A stretch of 64,000 nt of DNA from NCBI GenBank assembly GCA_947499935.1, contig CANMQH010000001.1:496001-560000 (forward strand). Direction: 5' to 3'. Made by a program: the position numbers and the translations under genes. Positions within the stretch are counted from its first letter, which is position 1. Each line of letters opens with the position of its first letter. Source of the stretch: an uncultured Algibacter sp. (GTDB taxonomy: Bacteria > Bacteroidota > Bacteroidia > Flavobacteriales > Flavobacteriaceae). Shown here piece after piece: positions 44,631 through 53,721 of this stretch. Below the pieces are notes generated by a model. That model was not told where the DNA came from. It did not search any database and was given only the letters and a program-made list of their open reading frames with translations.

Positions 44631-46124
44631 ATGAAACTTAATTATAAAATAATTTTTCATTTTTTAGGATTGCTACTTTTGTTTAATGGCGGTTTTATGT
44701 TGTTATCTGCACTTATTAGCCTCATCTATAAAGATGGTGTTACATTACAGATATTTTTAGCAGGATTGTTAACCATTACTTGTGGTGCCATTTCTATGAT
44801 TGCTACCAGAAGGCCTAATAAAGAAATGAATAAGCGCGAAGGTTACATTGTGGTAACTTTTGGTTGGGTAATTATGTCTTTATCAGGTACACTACCCTAT
44901 ATTCTAACAGGTAGTATCCCAAATTTCACAAATGCTTTTTTTGAAACCATGTCTGGTTTTACAACCACTGGCGCATCTATATTAAATGATATAGAAGCTG
45001 TGCCTAAAGGGGTGTTGTTTTGGCGTAGTTTAACGCATTGGATAGGGGGCATGGGTATTATTGTATTAGCCATTGCTATTTTACCATTGTTAGGCATAGG
45101 AGGCATGCAACTTTTTGCAGCCGAAGCTCCTGGGCCAAGTGCCGATAAATTGCATCCTAGAATAACCGACACCGCTAAACGATTATGGCTTATTTATTTT
45201 GGTTATACCGCCGCCGAAACATTGTTGCTAAGTGTAGCAGGTATGTCTTTTTTTGATGCTATAAACCACTCGCTATGTACGTTATCTACAGGAGGTTTTT
45301 CTACAAAAAATGCCAGCGTAGCGTATTGGAATGGGCAACCCATTATTCAGTATATTATTATATTGTTTATGTTTTTAGCAGGAACCAATTTTGTATTGAG
45401 TTATTTTGCTTTTAAGGGTAAGGTTCAAAAAATAATTCATGATGAAGAATTTAAATTATACTTCAAATTTGTATTAATTTTTACCATTATAGCCGCTCTA
45501 ATTATATATTTTAAAGCTGATATTTCTACATCTTCTATAGCGCACCCAATGGTTTGGGGAGAGGCTGAGAGTGCTTTTAGACATTCGCTATTTCAAGTTT
45601 TAGCTATAATTACAACCACAGGTTTTGTTACTGCAGATTACACATTGTGGACTCCGTTTTTGGTCGTTTTCTTTTTTGGATTAATGTTTTTAGGTGGATC
45701 CGCAGGAAGTACATCGGGAGGTGTTAAAGTGGTACGCCATATTATATTGATAAAAAATGGATTTTTAGAATTTAAGCGTACGCTGCATCCTAATGCAATT
45801 TTGCCAGTACGGTATAATAAAAGAGCCATTTCGGGAGATATTGTATTTAATATTCTAGGCTTTTTTATTCTCTATATGTTGTCATTTATAATAGGGGCTT
45901 TAGGTTTTTCTATGTTTCAAATAGATTTTGACTCTGCTATTGGTTTGGCAGCATCAACTTTAGGGAATGTTGGACCAGCATTAGGCGATTTTGGACCAGT
46001 AAATAATTATTCGGCATTACCGCCATTAGCACAGTGGTGGGCATCTTTTTTAATGCTTATTGGAAGATTAGAGTTGTTTACAGTACTTATTTTATTGACG
46101 CCTTTCTTTTGGAGGAATAGATAG
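44631..46124 (+). CDS. trkH: Trk potassium uptake channel subunit TrkH
   Basis: A 497-residue inner-membrane K+ (Na+) transporter of the TrkH/KtrB superfamily with four pore repeats. Selectivity-filter regions are recognisable at ETMSGFTTTGASILND, HSLCTLSTGGFSTKNAS, QVLAIITTTGFVTADY and ASTLGNVGPALGDFGP, each with the key glycine. The final segment with LMLIGRLELFTVLILLTP is also typical. It works with TrkA encoded directly upstream. There is a short convergent gap to the ECF sigma gene. Confidence 0.95.
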   Translation: MKLNYKIIFHFLGLLLLFNGGFMLLSALISLIYKDGVTLQIFLAGLLTITCGAISMIATRRPNKEMNKREGYIVVTFGWVIMSLSGTLPYILTGSIPNFTNAFFETMSGFTTTGASILNDIEAVPKGVLFWRSLTHWIGGMGIIVLAIAILPLLGIGGMQLFAAEAPGPSADKLHPRITDTAKRLWLIYFGYTAAETLLLSVAGMSFFDAINHSLCTLSTGGFSTKNASVAYWNGQPIIQYIIILFMFLAGTNFVLSYFAFKGKVQKIIHDEEFKLYFKFVLIFTIIAALIIYFKADISTSSIAHPMVWGEAESAFRHSLFQVLAIITTTGFVTADYTLWTPFLVVFFFGLMFLGGSAGSTSGGVKVVRHIILIKNGFLEFKRTLHPNAILPVRYNKRAISGDIVFNILGFFILYMLSFIIGALGFSMFQIDFDSAIGLAASTLGNVGPALGDFGPVNNYSALPPLAQWWASFLMLIGRLELFTVLILLTPFFWRNR

Positions 46125-46136
46125 TAATATAATCTT

Positions 46137-46673
46137 TTATGCGTAGCAAATTAGCAACTTTTCTTTAGCTCTTTTTATTCTCATTTTTATTGCGCTTGGA
46201 CCAATACCTAAAACAGATTCTATGTTTTTAATACTTAAATTATCTAGATATTTTAGCTGAATGATTTGCTTGTCTTTTGGTGGTATTTTATCTAATGCTA
46301 AATTTAATTTTTCATCAAGATTAGTAATTAAACTGTTACTGGTAATTATTTCTTCTGGATAGTTATTAATATCAAATACATCAGAAATTCTATTTTCAAG
46401 TTTCTTTGATTTATTACGTTTTAAATGATTAACACAATGGTTAAATGTAAAAGCGTATAGCCAGGTCGAAAATTTTGATTGATTTTTAAAACTTGTTATT
46501 TTAGTAAATAATTTTAAAAAAATATCATGCGCTAAGTCTTTTGCTTCTTCTTCATTATTTACAAAAGAATAGCATTTGTTGTATATTTTTATTGAATATC
46601 GTTTGTATAAAATTTCAAAAAGCTTAGTGTCGCCATCATTCAAAAATCCAGAAACTAATTCTTCGTCTGTCAT
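46137..46673 (-). CDS. ECF-type RNA polymerase sigma factor
   Basis: A 178-residue sigma-70 family ECF factor. Region 2 is at YNKCYSFVNNEEEAKDLAHD through FLKLFTKITSFKNQSKFSTW (about residues 35-75). Region 4 is at IPPKDKQIIQLKYLDNLSIK through GIGPSAIKMRIKRAKEKLL. I prefer the ATG giving MTDEELVSGFL, because the extra 14 residues upstream are hydrophobic and unlike the family. No anti-sigma factor is adjacent, which is unusual for Bacteroidota ECF genes paired with FecR. Regulon unknown. Confidence 0.88.
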   Translation of the reverse strand: MTDEELVSGFLNDGDTKLFEILYKRYSIKIYNKCYSFVNNEEEAKDLAHDIFLKLFTKITSFKNQSKFSTWLYAFTFNHCVNHLKRNKSKKLENRISDVFDINNYPEEIITSNSLITNLDEKLNLALDKIPPKDKQIIQLKYLDNLSIKNIESVLGIGPSAIKMRIKRAKEKLLICYA

Positions 46674-46853
46674 AACTATAAGGTAAAATATGATATTAAA
46701 ACTAATGTTATACAATATTACGGACTAAGTAACGTTTCGTGTTTTTTTTGATGTTTCTTAATAAAAAATAGATTAAATACATAAAAACACGATTAAGTGT
46801 TTATTTTAAAGAAGCTTAAATCTTACAACGTAGAAAATATTAAAAAAAAAACC

Positions 46854-46898
46854 AGATAAACTAAAAATGTACCACATTATTTATGTAACATTTTTATC
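46854..46898. repeat. Imperfect inverted repeat upstream of the small membrane protein gene
   Basis: AGATAAACTAAAAATGT and ACATTTTTATCT form an imperfect stem with a loop of about 16 bases. It ends 48 bases before the ATG at 46947. It could be an operator or a leader hairpin, or chance in AT-rich DNA. Confidence 0.3.
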
Positions 46899-46946
46899 TA
46901 AATGAGTACATATATGTAAATTGTTTTATTAATTAAATTAACAATT

Positions 46947-47213
46947 ATGGGTGGAGAAGGTGCTATGGCTGCAGCAAATGCGTCATTAAAAAATAACAGA
47001 GGACAAATGTCCAAAAGAAAAGATAGAAAAGCTTTAGAAGGTAGTTATGCGCATATAGAATTAAAAGATTTTCCAAAGGCGACAGAGGCACAATTGCATG
47101 CTATTAAAGAAAAAATTAATAAGGAAAACCGCCAGGCAAGAGTAAAGCATATTATTATGTTTGTTATAATGGCTTTAGCTTTGGTTCTTTTTTTACGGTT
47201 TGTAGTGTTTTAG
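46947..47213 (+). CDS. Small single-pass membrane protein (88 aa)
   Basis: The protein begins MGGEGAMAAANASLKNNRGQ, has a strongly basic and charged central part (SKRKDRKALEGSYAHIEL, KINKENRQARVKH) and ends in one C-terminal transmembrane helix (IIMFVIMALALVLFLRFVVF). The tail-anchored layout puts most of the protein in the cytoplasm. I do not know a function. It begins with a well-formed ATG, and its stop abuts repeat element copy 2. It lies divergently next to the ECF sigma gene. Confidence 0.75.
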   Translation: MGGEGAMAAANASLKNNRGQMSKRKDRKALEGSYAHIELKDFPKATEAQLHAIKEKINKENRQARVKHIIMFVIMALALVLFLRFVVF

Positions 47214-47382
47214 TGTAATACCATTTCTTATTTAAAATAACCGCAATAAAACGTCCTTTTTTACTTTCTATTTTATTAAAAAAAGAAAACGTAACTAAGG
47301 CTATGTCTTAGTTTTGTAATTCATATAAAGAAAAAAATCACCATTTTATTTTACAGTAATTTTAAATAAGAATAGGTATAAT
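47213..47382. repeat. Dispersed inverted repeat element, copy 2
   Basis: The left arm (about 47217-47250) and right arm (about 47343-47380) are complementary with a few mismatches. They share with copy 1 the blocks GTGTAAtACCATTTCT, AAATaACCG and AATAAAA on the left and ACAGTAATTT on the right. The internal part is about 90 bases and contains another palindrome (AACTAAG-GCTATGT-CTTAGTT) and poly-A/T. It begins on the stop codon of the 88-residue protein gene. Confidence 0.75.
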
Positions 47383-47399
47383 TTAATTAGAATGCCTCA

Positions 47400-47440
47400 T
47401 AAAAAAACCTGTCAGGATATAAACTTGACAGGTTTTTTAT
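47400..47440 (-). terminator. Terminator after the aminotransferase gene
   Basis: AAAAAACCTGTCA and TGACAGGTTTTTT arms around a loop of about ten bases lie roughly 30 bases beyond the aminotransferase stop. The A and T runs on both sides make it bidirectional. Confidence 0.8.
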
Positions 47441-47465
47441 TTTTTATTATAAGATAGGCTAAGTA

Positions 47466-48650
47466 TTAGCTTATCGCACCTTTTATACGTTTTATGGCTT
47501 CTATAATCTGTTCTTGCGAGGCAGCATAAGAAATACGAATACAATTTGGATTACCAAAAGCTTCACCAGTAACGGTTGCTACAAGTGCTTCTTCTAGTAA
47601 ATACAAAGAAAAATCTGTTGCATTGTTTATGGTTGTACCACGTAATGTTTTCCCGAAGAAATGAGATACATCAGGAAATACATAAAAAGCACCCTCTGGG
47701 GTATTACTCTTAAACCCTTCAATGTCATTTAACAAGCCTAATATTAAATCCCTACGTACTTTAAACTCATCAATCATAAATTGAACACGCGAAGGCGATT
47801 CGTTTAACGCAGTAATAACGGCACGTTGTGCAATACAATTAGCACCACTAGTTATTTGACCTTGTAGTTTGTTGCAAGCACGAGCAATTTTTTCTGGAGC
47901 TCCAATATAGCCTATACGCCATCCCGTCATGGCAAAAGCTTTAGAAACTCCGTTTACGGTAATTGTTCTATCGTACATATCGCTAAACTCTGCAATACTA
48001 GCATGACCTTCACCATAATTTATGTGTTCATAAATTTCATCAGAAACAACATATATATTAGGATGTTTCACTAATACATCAGCTAAGGCTCTTAATTCTG
48101 CTTTGCTGTAAACCGAACCACTTGGGTTACAAGGCGAGCTAAACCACATCATTTTTGTTTTGGGCGTAATAGCTGCTTCAAGCTGCGCTGGTGTCATTTT
48201 AAAATCAGTATCAATAGACGTTTTAACTTCTACAGGAACACCATCATTTAACTTAACAATATCAGAATAACTAACCCAGTAGGGACAAGGTAAAATAACT
48301 TCGTCGCCTTGGTTTAACATAATACCAGCAATATTTGCTAAAGCTTGTTTTGCCCCAGTAGACACTACAATTTGAGGTAATGTATACGCTAAATTGTTAT
48401 CACGCTTAAATTTTGTTATAATGGCTTCTTTTAACTCTACATAACCATCAACAGGTGTGTAGGAGTTATAATCATCATTTATGGCTTTAATAGCAGCTTC
48501 TTTAATGAAATCTGGCGTGTTAAAATCTGGTTCTCCTAAACTTAGGCCAATAATGTCTTTCCCTTCTCCTCTTAACGCTCTTGCTTTGGCTGCCATTGCT
48601 AAAGTAGCAGATGTAGCCATGTTTAAAATTCTATCGGATAGTAATTGCAT
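47466..48650 (-). CDS. Pyridoxal-phosphate aminotransferase (aspartate aminotransferase-like)
   Basis: A 394-residue class I aminotransferase of the Igamma/AspB type. It has GLSLGEPDFNTPDFI, YTPVDGYVELKEAI, the ring-stacking and phosphate regions (VVSTGAKQALANI, WFSSPCNPSG, VSDEIYEHINYG), the PLP lysine in NGVSKAFAMTGWRIGY and the carboxylate-binding Arg in NCIRISYAAS. Aspartate plus 2-oxoglutarate to oxaloacetate plus glutamate is most likely, but prephenate or other substrates are possible. It lies 24 bases downstream of the desaturase gene on the same strand. Confidence 0.92.
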   Translation of the reverse strand: MQLLSDRILNMATSATLAMAAKARALRGEGKDIIGLSLGEPDFNTPDFIKEAAIKAINDDYNSYTPVDGYVELKEAIITKFKRDNNLAYTLPQIVVSTGAKQALANIAGIMLNQGDEVILPCPYWVSYSDIVKLNDGVPVEVKTSIDTDFKMTPAQLEAAITPKTKMMWFSSPCNPSGSVYSKAELRALADVLVKHPNIYVVSDEIYEHINYGEGHASIAEFSDMYDRTITVNGVSKAFAMTGWRIGYIGAPEKIARACNKLQGQITSGANCIAQRAVITALNESPSRVQFMIDEFKVRRDLILGLLNDIEGFKSNTPEGAFYVFPDVSHFFGKTLRGTTINNATDFSLYLLEEALVATVTGEAFGNPNCIRISYAASQEQIIEAIKRIKGAIS

Positions 48651-48674
48651 GTAATTTATAGTAAATAAAAGTGG

Positions 48675-49775
48675 TTATACGTGTAAAGTTGGTTTAATAC
48701 CCATGTTTCTTAAATATTTGAAATGAGCAATAATGGCGCCACGGGTTGATTTATATTCGTGGTATGGTAAATTAAATTCTTTGGCGGTTTCTTTAACTAT
48801 TTTTGAAATTTTAGTGTAATGAACATGGCTTATGTGTGGGAAAATATGATGCTCCACTTGATGGTTTAAGCCTCCTGTAAACCAATTTACTATACGGTTT
48901 TTAGTGCTAAAATTAATGGTGGTTTTTAATTGATGAATAGCCCAAGTGTTTTTCATGGTACCATCTTCTTGTGGCACAGGCATCTCGGCTTCGTCCATAA
49001 CATGTGCTAATTGAAATACCACACTTAAAATTAAACCAGCTGTGTAATGCATAGCAAAAAAGCCAATTAAAATTTTCCACCAAGCAATCTCTAAAAACAC
49101 CATAGGTACAACAATCCAGATGGCTACATATATAATTTTAGAAATAACTAATTTACTCCAATTCCAAACAGGATTTGGTAGTTTGCCGTATGATAACTTA
49201 CGTTTCATAAAGCGTCTCATTTGTTGCCAGTCTGTTGTAATGGCCCAATTTATAGTAAGTAATCCATAAAGTAGCACCGAGTAATAATGTTGAAACTTGT
49301 GATGCCACTTCCATTCAGAATGCTCAGTAAAACGTAAAATACGTCCAGCGTCTAAATCTTCGTCATGACCATGTATGTTAGTGTATGTGTGGTGTAACAC
49401 ATTGTGCTGTACTTTCCAGTTATAAGTATTGCCAGCAAGTATATAGATACTACTGCCCATAAGTCTGTTAATCCAATCTTTATTTGAAAAAGCCCCGTGA
49501 TTTCCATCATGCATTACATTCATGCCAACACCAGCCATGCCTATCCCCATAACTATGGTTAATAAAAACTGAAGCCATCCAGATATATCTAAAGTTAATA
49601 AAAGAAAGTATGGTGATAAAAATAAAGTAAACATAACAATAGTCTTTACCCATATTTTCCAATTACCAGTACGTTTAACATTATTCTCTTTAAAGTAACT
49701 ATTAACACGTTTGTTTAGTGTTCTAAAAAACTTTGCAGAGTCGGTTCTCGAAAAGGATAATGCTTGTTTAGTCAT
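48675..49775 (-). CDS. Membrane fatty acid desaturase
   Basis: A 366-residue di-iron acyl-lipid/acyl-CoA desaturase with four or more hydrophobic segments. The three histidine boxes are HDGNHGAF (HxxxH), HNVLHHTYTN (HxxHH) and HQVEHHIFPH (QxxHH). The QxxHH third box resembles the linoleoyl-CoA/delta-5 or delta-6 type without the cytochrome b5 domain. It probably introduces double bonds for membrane fluidity control. Regiospecificity cannot be read. A TAnnTTTG box lies about 50 bases upstream. Confidence 0.9.
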   Translation of the reverse strand: MTKQALSFSRTDSAKFFRTLNKRVNSYFKENNVKRTGNWKIWVKTIVMFTLFLSPYFLLLTLDISGWLQFLLTIVMGIGMAGVGMNVMHDGNHGAFSNKDWINRLMGSSIYILAGNTYNWKVQHNVLHHTYTNIHGHDEDLDAGRILRFTEHSEWKWHHKFQHYYSVLLYGLLTINWAITTDWQQMRRFMKRKLSYGKLPNPVWNWSKLVISKIIYVAIWIVVPMVFLEIAWWKILIGFFAMHYTAGLILSVVFQLAHVMDEAEMPVPQEDGTMKNTWAIHQLKTTINFSTKNRIVNWFTGGLNHQVEHHIFPHISHVHYTKISKIVKETAKEFNLPYHEYKSTRGAIIAHFKYLRNMGIKPTLHV

Positions 49776-50102
49776 GCTTTTGTTATTAAAAGGTTTAATA
49801 ATAATCGTTTATCAAACCAATTACAAAGGTAAGTATAAAACAATTGAAGTAATAACGTTTCTTTTGTAAAAATATGTACGTAAAAAGTATATTTTTGTTG
49901 AAAATTTAACAAAGCACTCATCTTGATTTTCTTTATGGTCTTAAAAATGATTGAAATTAGTCCGTATTTTTTTGTGTAAAGATGCTATGTCTATCAAGGT
50001 TAGCCCAATGAATACAAATTTTAATTCATTTTTTGATTAAAAACAAAACCTTTAAATAAATTATTAATTACATCTCATTATTTAACTAATTATAAGCAAA
50101 AT
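49776..50102. other. 327-base divergent intergenic region
   Basis: Between the desaturase (-) and rsmG (+). Apart from the -7 box at 49824-49831 I see only AT-rich sequence. There is no clear rsmG promoter box, hairpin or reading frame. Confidence 0.5.
49824..49831 (-). promoter_or_regulatory. -7 box (TACCTTTG on the - strand) for the desaturase
   Basis: CAAAGGTA on + reads TACCTTTG on -, fitting TAnnTTTG, with a predicted leader of about 40 bases. No clear TTG at the -33 distance. Confidence 0.45.
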
Positions 50103-50732
50103 ATGGAACTTGTTTTAAAATATTTCCCAAATCTAACCGAAGACCAAAAGCATAAATTTGCACAGTTAGAGGCTCTATATCAAGATTGGAATTTAAAAAT
50201 TAATGTGGTGTCTAGAAAAGATATAGATGAACTTTATTTAAGGCATGTGTTGCATAGTTTGGGTATTGCTAAAGTGATAACCTTTAAAGCGGGTAGTAAG
50301 ATTTTGGATGTTGGCACAGGTGGTGGTTTTCCGGGTATTCCATTAGCTATATTATTTCCAGAATGCCATTTTCATTTGGTGGATAGCATTGCCAAAAAAT
50401 TAAAAGTAGTTGATGAGGTTGTTGCTGGATTAGAGCTCACCAATGTTACTACAACGCATAGTAGAGTAGAAGAGATTAAAGATCATTACGATTTTATTGT
50501 AAGCCGTGCCGTGGCAGCTATGCCAACTTTTGTGCATTGGGTTAAAAATAAAATTGCAAAACAGCAAAACCATGATTTTAAAAATGGAATTTTATATTTA
50601 AAAGGCGGTGATTTATCTGAAGAACTTAAAGATTACAAAGCCACCACCATTTATAATTTAAGCGATTATTTTTCCGAAGATTTTTATGAAACCAAAAAAA
50701 TGGTACACTTACCTGTAAAATATAAAGGGTAA
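50103..50732 (+). CDS. rsmG: 16S rRNA (guanine527-N7)-methyltransferase
   Basis: A 209-residue SAM-dependent methyltransferase (GidB) that modifies G527 of 16S rRNA. Loss in other bacteria gives low-level streptomycin resistance. It shows the N-terminal helix KFAQLEALYQDWNLKINVVSRKDID, LYLRHVLHSLGI, the SAM loop ILDVGTGGGFPGIPLAILFP, LVDSIAKKLKVV and the catalytic-region IVSRAVAAMP. Here it is separate from other translation genes. It is followed by a short convergent gap that holds a dispersed repeat. Confidence 0.95.
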   Translation: MELVLKYFPNLTEDQKHKFAQLEALYQDWNLKINVVSRKDIDELYLRHVLHSLGIAKVITFKAGSKILDVGTGGGFPGIPLAILFPECHFHLVDSIAKKLKVVDEVVAGLELTNVTTTHSRVEEIKDHYDFIVSRAVAAMPTFVHWVKNKIAKQQNHDFKNGILYLKGGDLSEELKDYKATTIYNLSDYFSEDFYETKKMVHLPVKYKG

Positions 50733-50738
50733 TTATTC

Positions 50739-50823
50739 GTGAAACTTAATTTTGAGAAGTCAGTAATAAGTGAAAATTATAACTGAACTCATTCTGAGTT
50801 AAGCAGGATTTGGGTTTGATGTC
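50739..50823. repeat. Degenerate GTGAAACT repeat, copy 1
   Basis: The first 28 bases match 25 of 28 with those at 55553. Weaker similarity continues to about 50820 (GAACT-ATTC and GGGTTT blocks). It contains AACTCA-TTC-TGAGTT, a perfect six-base stem at 50786-50800. It lies in the convergent gap after rsmG. Confidence 0.5.
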
Positions 50824-50825
50824 TT

Positions 50826-51785
50826 TTATTTTAGTTTAACTAATTCATTTATTTGGTTGTTAAAGTAGAAGTATTGATTTTGAAACCAATAGGTCGTGTT
50901 GTATTGCTGTATATTATTTAGATTAACACCAATAGAAAGAATATTATTGGCTCTTTTAAAATTTAACTTTGCTTTATTGGTGTCTTCTAGTTTTAAATAC
51001 GCCATTGCTAGACCAAGATAAGCATCAAAATCTGTAGTATCGTATTCTACGGCTTTAGAAAAATCTATAACAGCTTTGTCGTACAACTCAAGAAATTGGT
51101 TTGCAGCACCTCTGTAAAAGTAAGCATATGCATTTTTATTGTTAAGCCTTAACGATTTTGTTAAGTCACCTTTAGCTTCTTTATAATATTTTATGTCCAT
51201 TAAAAATGCGCCACGATTATAATAGTTGTCAGCATTAGGTTCTAATAAAATAGCTGTAGAATAATCATTTAAAGCATTGGTGTATTGTTTTAGAGCTTTA
51301 TAAGATAATGCTCTAAATAAATATGCTTTGGTACTGTTTTGGGCTAGTTTTATAACACTAGTAAAATCTTTAATGGCATCGTTATAGTCTTCTAAATCAT
51401 ATTTAACACATGCTAAACTGTATAAGGCATCTATAAAGTTTTCGTCAAATATTAAAGCCTTAGCATAATCTTCTTTAGCGCCTGTAAAATCTTTTATACT
51501 GTACCTGGAGTTTCCTCTGTTATAATAGGTATCAGCATCGGGCTCGTCTATAATTATTTTAGAATAATCTACAATAGCACCATGATAATCACCCAAATCA
51601 TTTTTTGCAATACCTCTTTGAAAATAAGCATCTAAATGTTTTGGAGCTACATCTATAACTTGGTTTAAAATAGAAATTCTTTCGTTTAGGTTTGATGTTC
51701 TTAGGGCTTTTCGGTAAAGTTTGTTGGCTTGTCCAAAACTAAGTATGGGAATAACTATAAATAGTGCGAGTCGTAATTTTTTCAT
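50826..51785 (-). CDS. Secreted tetratricopeptide repeat protein
   Basis: A 319-residue protein with a signal peptide (MKKLRLALFIVIPILSFGQ) followed by about eight tandem TPR units. Examples are YFQRGIAKNDLGDYHGAIVD, YYNRGNSRYSIKDFTGAKED and YFYRGAANQFLELYDKAVID. TPRs are protein-protein interaction scaffolds, and the periplasmic partner is not apparent. The frame extends six codons further upstream, but the ATG at 51785 gives the better signal peptide. No operon partner. Confidence 0.85.
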   Translation of the reverse strand: MKKLRLALFIVIPILSFGQANKLYRKALRTSNLNERISILNQVIDVAPKHLDAYFQRGIAKNDLGDYHGAIVDYSKIIIDEPDADTYYNRGNSRYSIKDFTGAKEDYAKALIFDENFIDALYSLACVKYDLEDYNDAIKDFTSVIKLAQNSTKAYLFRALSYKALKQYTNALNDYSTAILLEPNADNYYNRGAFLMDIKYYKEAKGDLTKSLRLNNKNAYAYFYRGAANQFLELYDKAVIDFSKAVEYDTTDFDAYLGLAMAYLKLEDTNKAKLNFKRANNILSIGVNLNNIQQYNTTYWFQNQYFYFNNQINELVKLK

Positions 51786-51974
51786 AGTAAAAATATGCAA
51801 CAAATAATATGCCGTTATGTGAGATTTAATAAATAAAATGAAAGATAATTAATTTTTTTTAACGAATAACTATGGTTATGTAATACTTAGTTGAGTTTTG
51901 TTTGTTTGTAATCCTTAAATTTATGTAGATGTTACGTTATCAATTAATAAGACTTCCAAGATATCTTAAAAAAC

Positions 51975-52009
51975 AAAACCGAGGCTATCAAATAATAGCC
52001 TCGGTTTTT
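51975..52009 (-). terminator. Terminator after pruA
   Basis: AACCGAGGCTAT-CAAATA-ATAGCCTCGGTT with flanking A and T runs lies about 42 bases past the pruA stop. Confidence 0.85.
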
Positions 52010-52050
52010 ATAAATATATAGATTTTTTGTTTCTTACAGTATTATTATTA

Positions 52051-53682
52051 TTATTCTCCCAAAAATGGGTAACGATAATCTGTAGGTGTTACAAAAGTTT
52101 CTTTTATCATTCTTGGCGATACCCAACGCAATAAATTTTGCGAACTTCCTGCTTTGTCGTTTGTGCCAGATGCTCTAGCGCCTCCAAAGGGTTGTTGTCC
52201 TACAACCGCACCTGTTGGTTTATCGTTAATATAAAAATTACCAGCGCAGTTTTGTAAAGCTTCTGTAGCCTGTGTTATGGCATGTCTATCTTTAGAAAGA
52301 ATAGCACCTGTTAAGGCATATTCACTAGTTTCGTCTACAAGTTTTAAAGTTTCTGCGTAAGCATCATCTTCATAAACATAAATAGTGATTACAGGACCAA
52401 AAAGTTCGGTACACATCGTTGTATATTTTGGGTCTTTGGTAACAATAACTGTAGGTTCTATAAAGTACCCTTTGCTTTTGTCGTATCCACCACCCACAAT
52501 AACTTCAGCATCTTTATCTGCTTTGGCTTGATCAATGTATTTTGCTAATTTATCAAAAGACCCTTCATGGATTACTGCTGTAATATAGTTGCCCATGTCT
52601 TCTGGAGAACCCATTTTAAAAGAGCTAACATCTTCAATTATCTGTGCTTTAACATCACTCCATAAACTTTTAGGAACGTAAGCTCTAGATGCCGCGCTAC
52701 ATTTTTGACCTTGAAATTCAAAAGCACCACGCACAATAGCTGTAGATACTTGTTTTGAATTGGCCGATTTATGAGCTACAATAAAATCTTTACCTCCTGT
52801 TTCTCCAACAATTTTTGGATACGTCTTATAGTTATGGATGTTATTTCCTATTTGTTTCCAAAGTTCTTTAAAGATAAATGTAGAACCGGTAAAGTGAAGA
52901 CCAGAGAAATCTGGACTTGCTAATACGGTATTGGTAATCATTACAGGGTCTCCAAAAACAACATTAATAACGCCTGGAGGAACACCAGCTTCTTCAAAAA
53001 CATCCATAATTACTTTTGCAGAATACACTTGGCTGTCACTTGGTTTCCAAACCACAACATTACCCATAAGTGCCATACATGCTGGTAAGTTTCCAGCTAT
53101 AGCTGTAAAGTTAAAAGGTGTTACAGCATAAGTAAAACCTTCAAGCGGACGATATTCTACACGGTTCCAAGCATCACTTGTGCTTTCTGGTTGCTCCATA
53201 TATATATCAGTCATAAACTGAACATTAAAACGCAAGAAATCTATAAATTCGCAAGCAGCATCAATTTCAGCTTGATGTATCGTTTTAGATTGCGCAATCA
53301 TGGTTGCTGCATTAATTTTGGCTCTGTATGGACCTGCAATTAACTCAGCAGCTTTTAAAAATATACCTGCGCGTTGTTCCCATGGCATTAAACTCCATGT
53401 TTTTCTAGCTTCTAGTGCTGTATTTATAGCATCTTCAACATGAGATTGCTCAGCTAAATGATATGTTCCTACGATATGCTGATGATCATGCGGAGGAGAC
53501 ATGGTTCTTGTTTTTTCTGTTTTTATGTTCTTTCCGTTTATATACAAAGGGACATCTACTTGACTATTAAACATATCTTTGTAAGTCTTGGCTACAGATT
53601 CTCGTTCTGGAGAGCCAGGAGCGTAACTTTTAACAGGTTCATTAATAGCTATTGGTACATTAAAAAAGCCTTTTCCCATCAT
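52051..53682 (-). CDS. pruA: L-glutamate gamma-semialdehyde dehydrogenase (1-pyrroline-5-carboxylate dehydrogenase)
   Basis: A 543-residue NAD-dependent aldehyde dehydrogenase (ALDH4 type) that oxidises glutamate semialdehyde to glutamate in proline catabolism. It shows FNFTAIAGNLPACMALMGN, VWKPSD, the catalytic Glu in GETGGKDF, the nucleophile Cys in FQGQKCSAASR and the C-terminal QQPFGGARASGTNDKAG. It is the monofunctional form without the proline dehydrogenase domain, and no proline dehydrogenase is in the window. The second Met, three bases later, is an equally possible start. Confidence 0.94.
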   Translation of the reverse strand: MMGKGFFNVPIAINEPVKSYAPGSPERESVAKTYKDMFNSQVDVPLYINGKNIKTEKTRTMSPPHDHQHIVGTYHLAEQSHVEDAINTALEARKTWSLMPWEQRAGIFLKAAELIAGPYRAKINAATMIAQSKTIHQAEIDAACEFIDFLRFNVQFMTDIYMEQPESTSDAWNRVEYRPLEGFTYAVTPFNFTAIAGNLPACMALMGNVVVWKPSDSQVYSAKVIMDVFEEAGVPPGVINVVFGDPVMITNTVLASPDFSGLHFTGSTFIFKELWKQIGNNIHNYKTYPKIVGETGGKDFIVAHKSANSKQVSTAIVRGAFEFQGQKCSAASRAYVPKSLWSDVKAQIIEDVSSFKMGSPEDMGNYITAVIHEGSFDKLAKYIDQAKADKDAEVIVGGGYDKSKGYFIEPTVIVTKDPKYTTMCTELFGPVITIYVYEDDAYAETLKLVDETSEYALTGAILSKDRHAITQATEALQNCAGNFYINDKPTGAVVGQQPFGGARASGTNDKAGSSQNLLRWVSPRMIKETFVTPTDYRYPFLGE

Positions 53683-53721
53683 TATTAAGTTTTTGTTATT
53701 GAATTTTTATTAAATAAGGGT

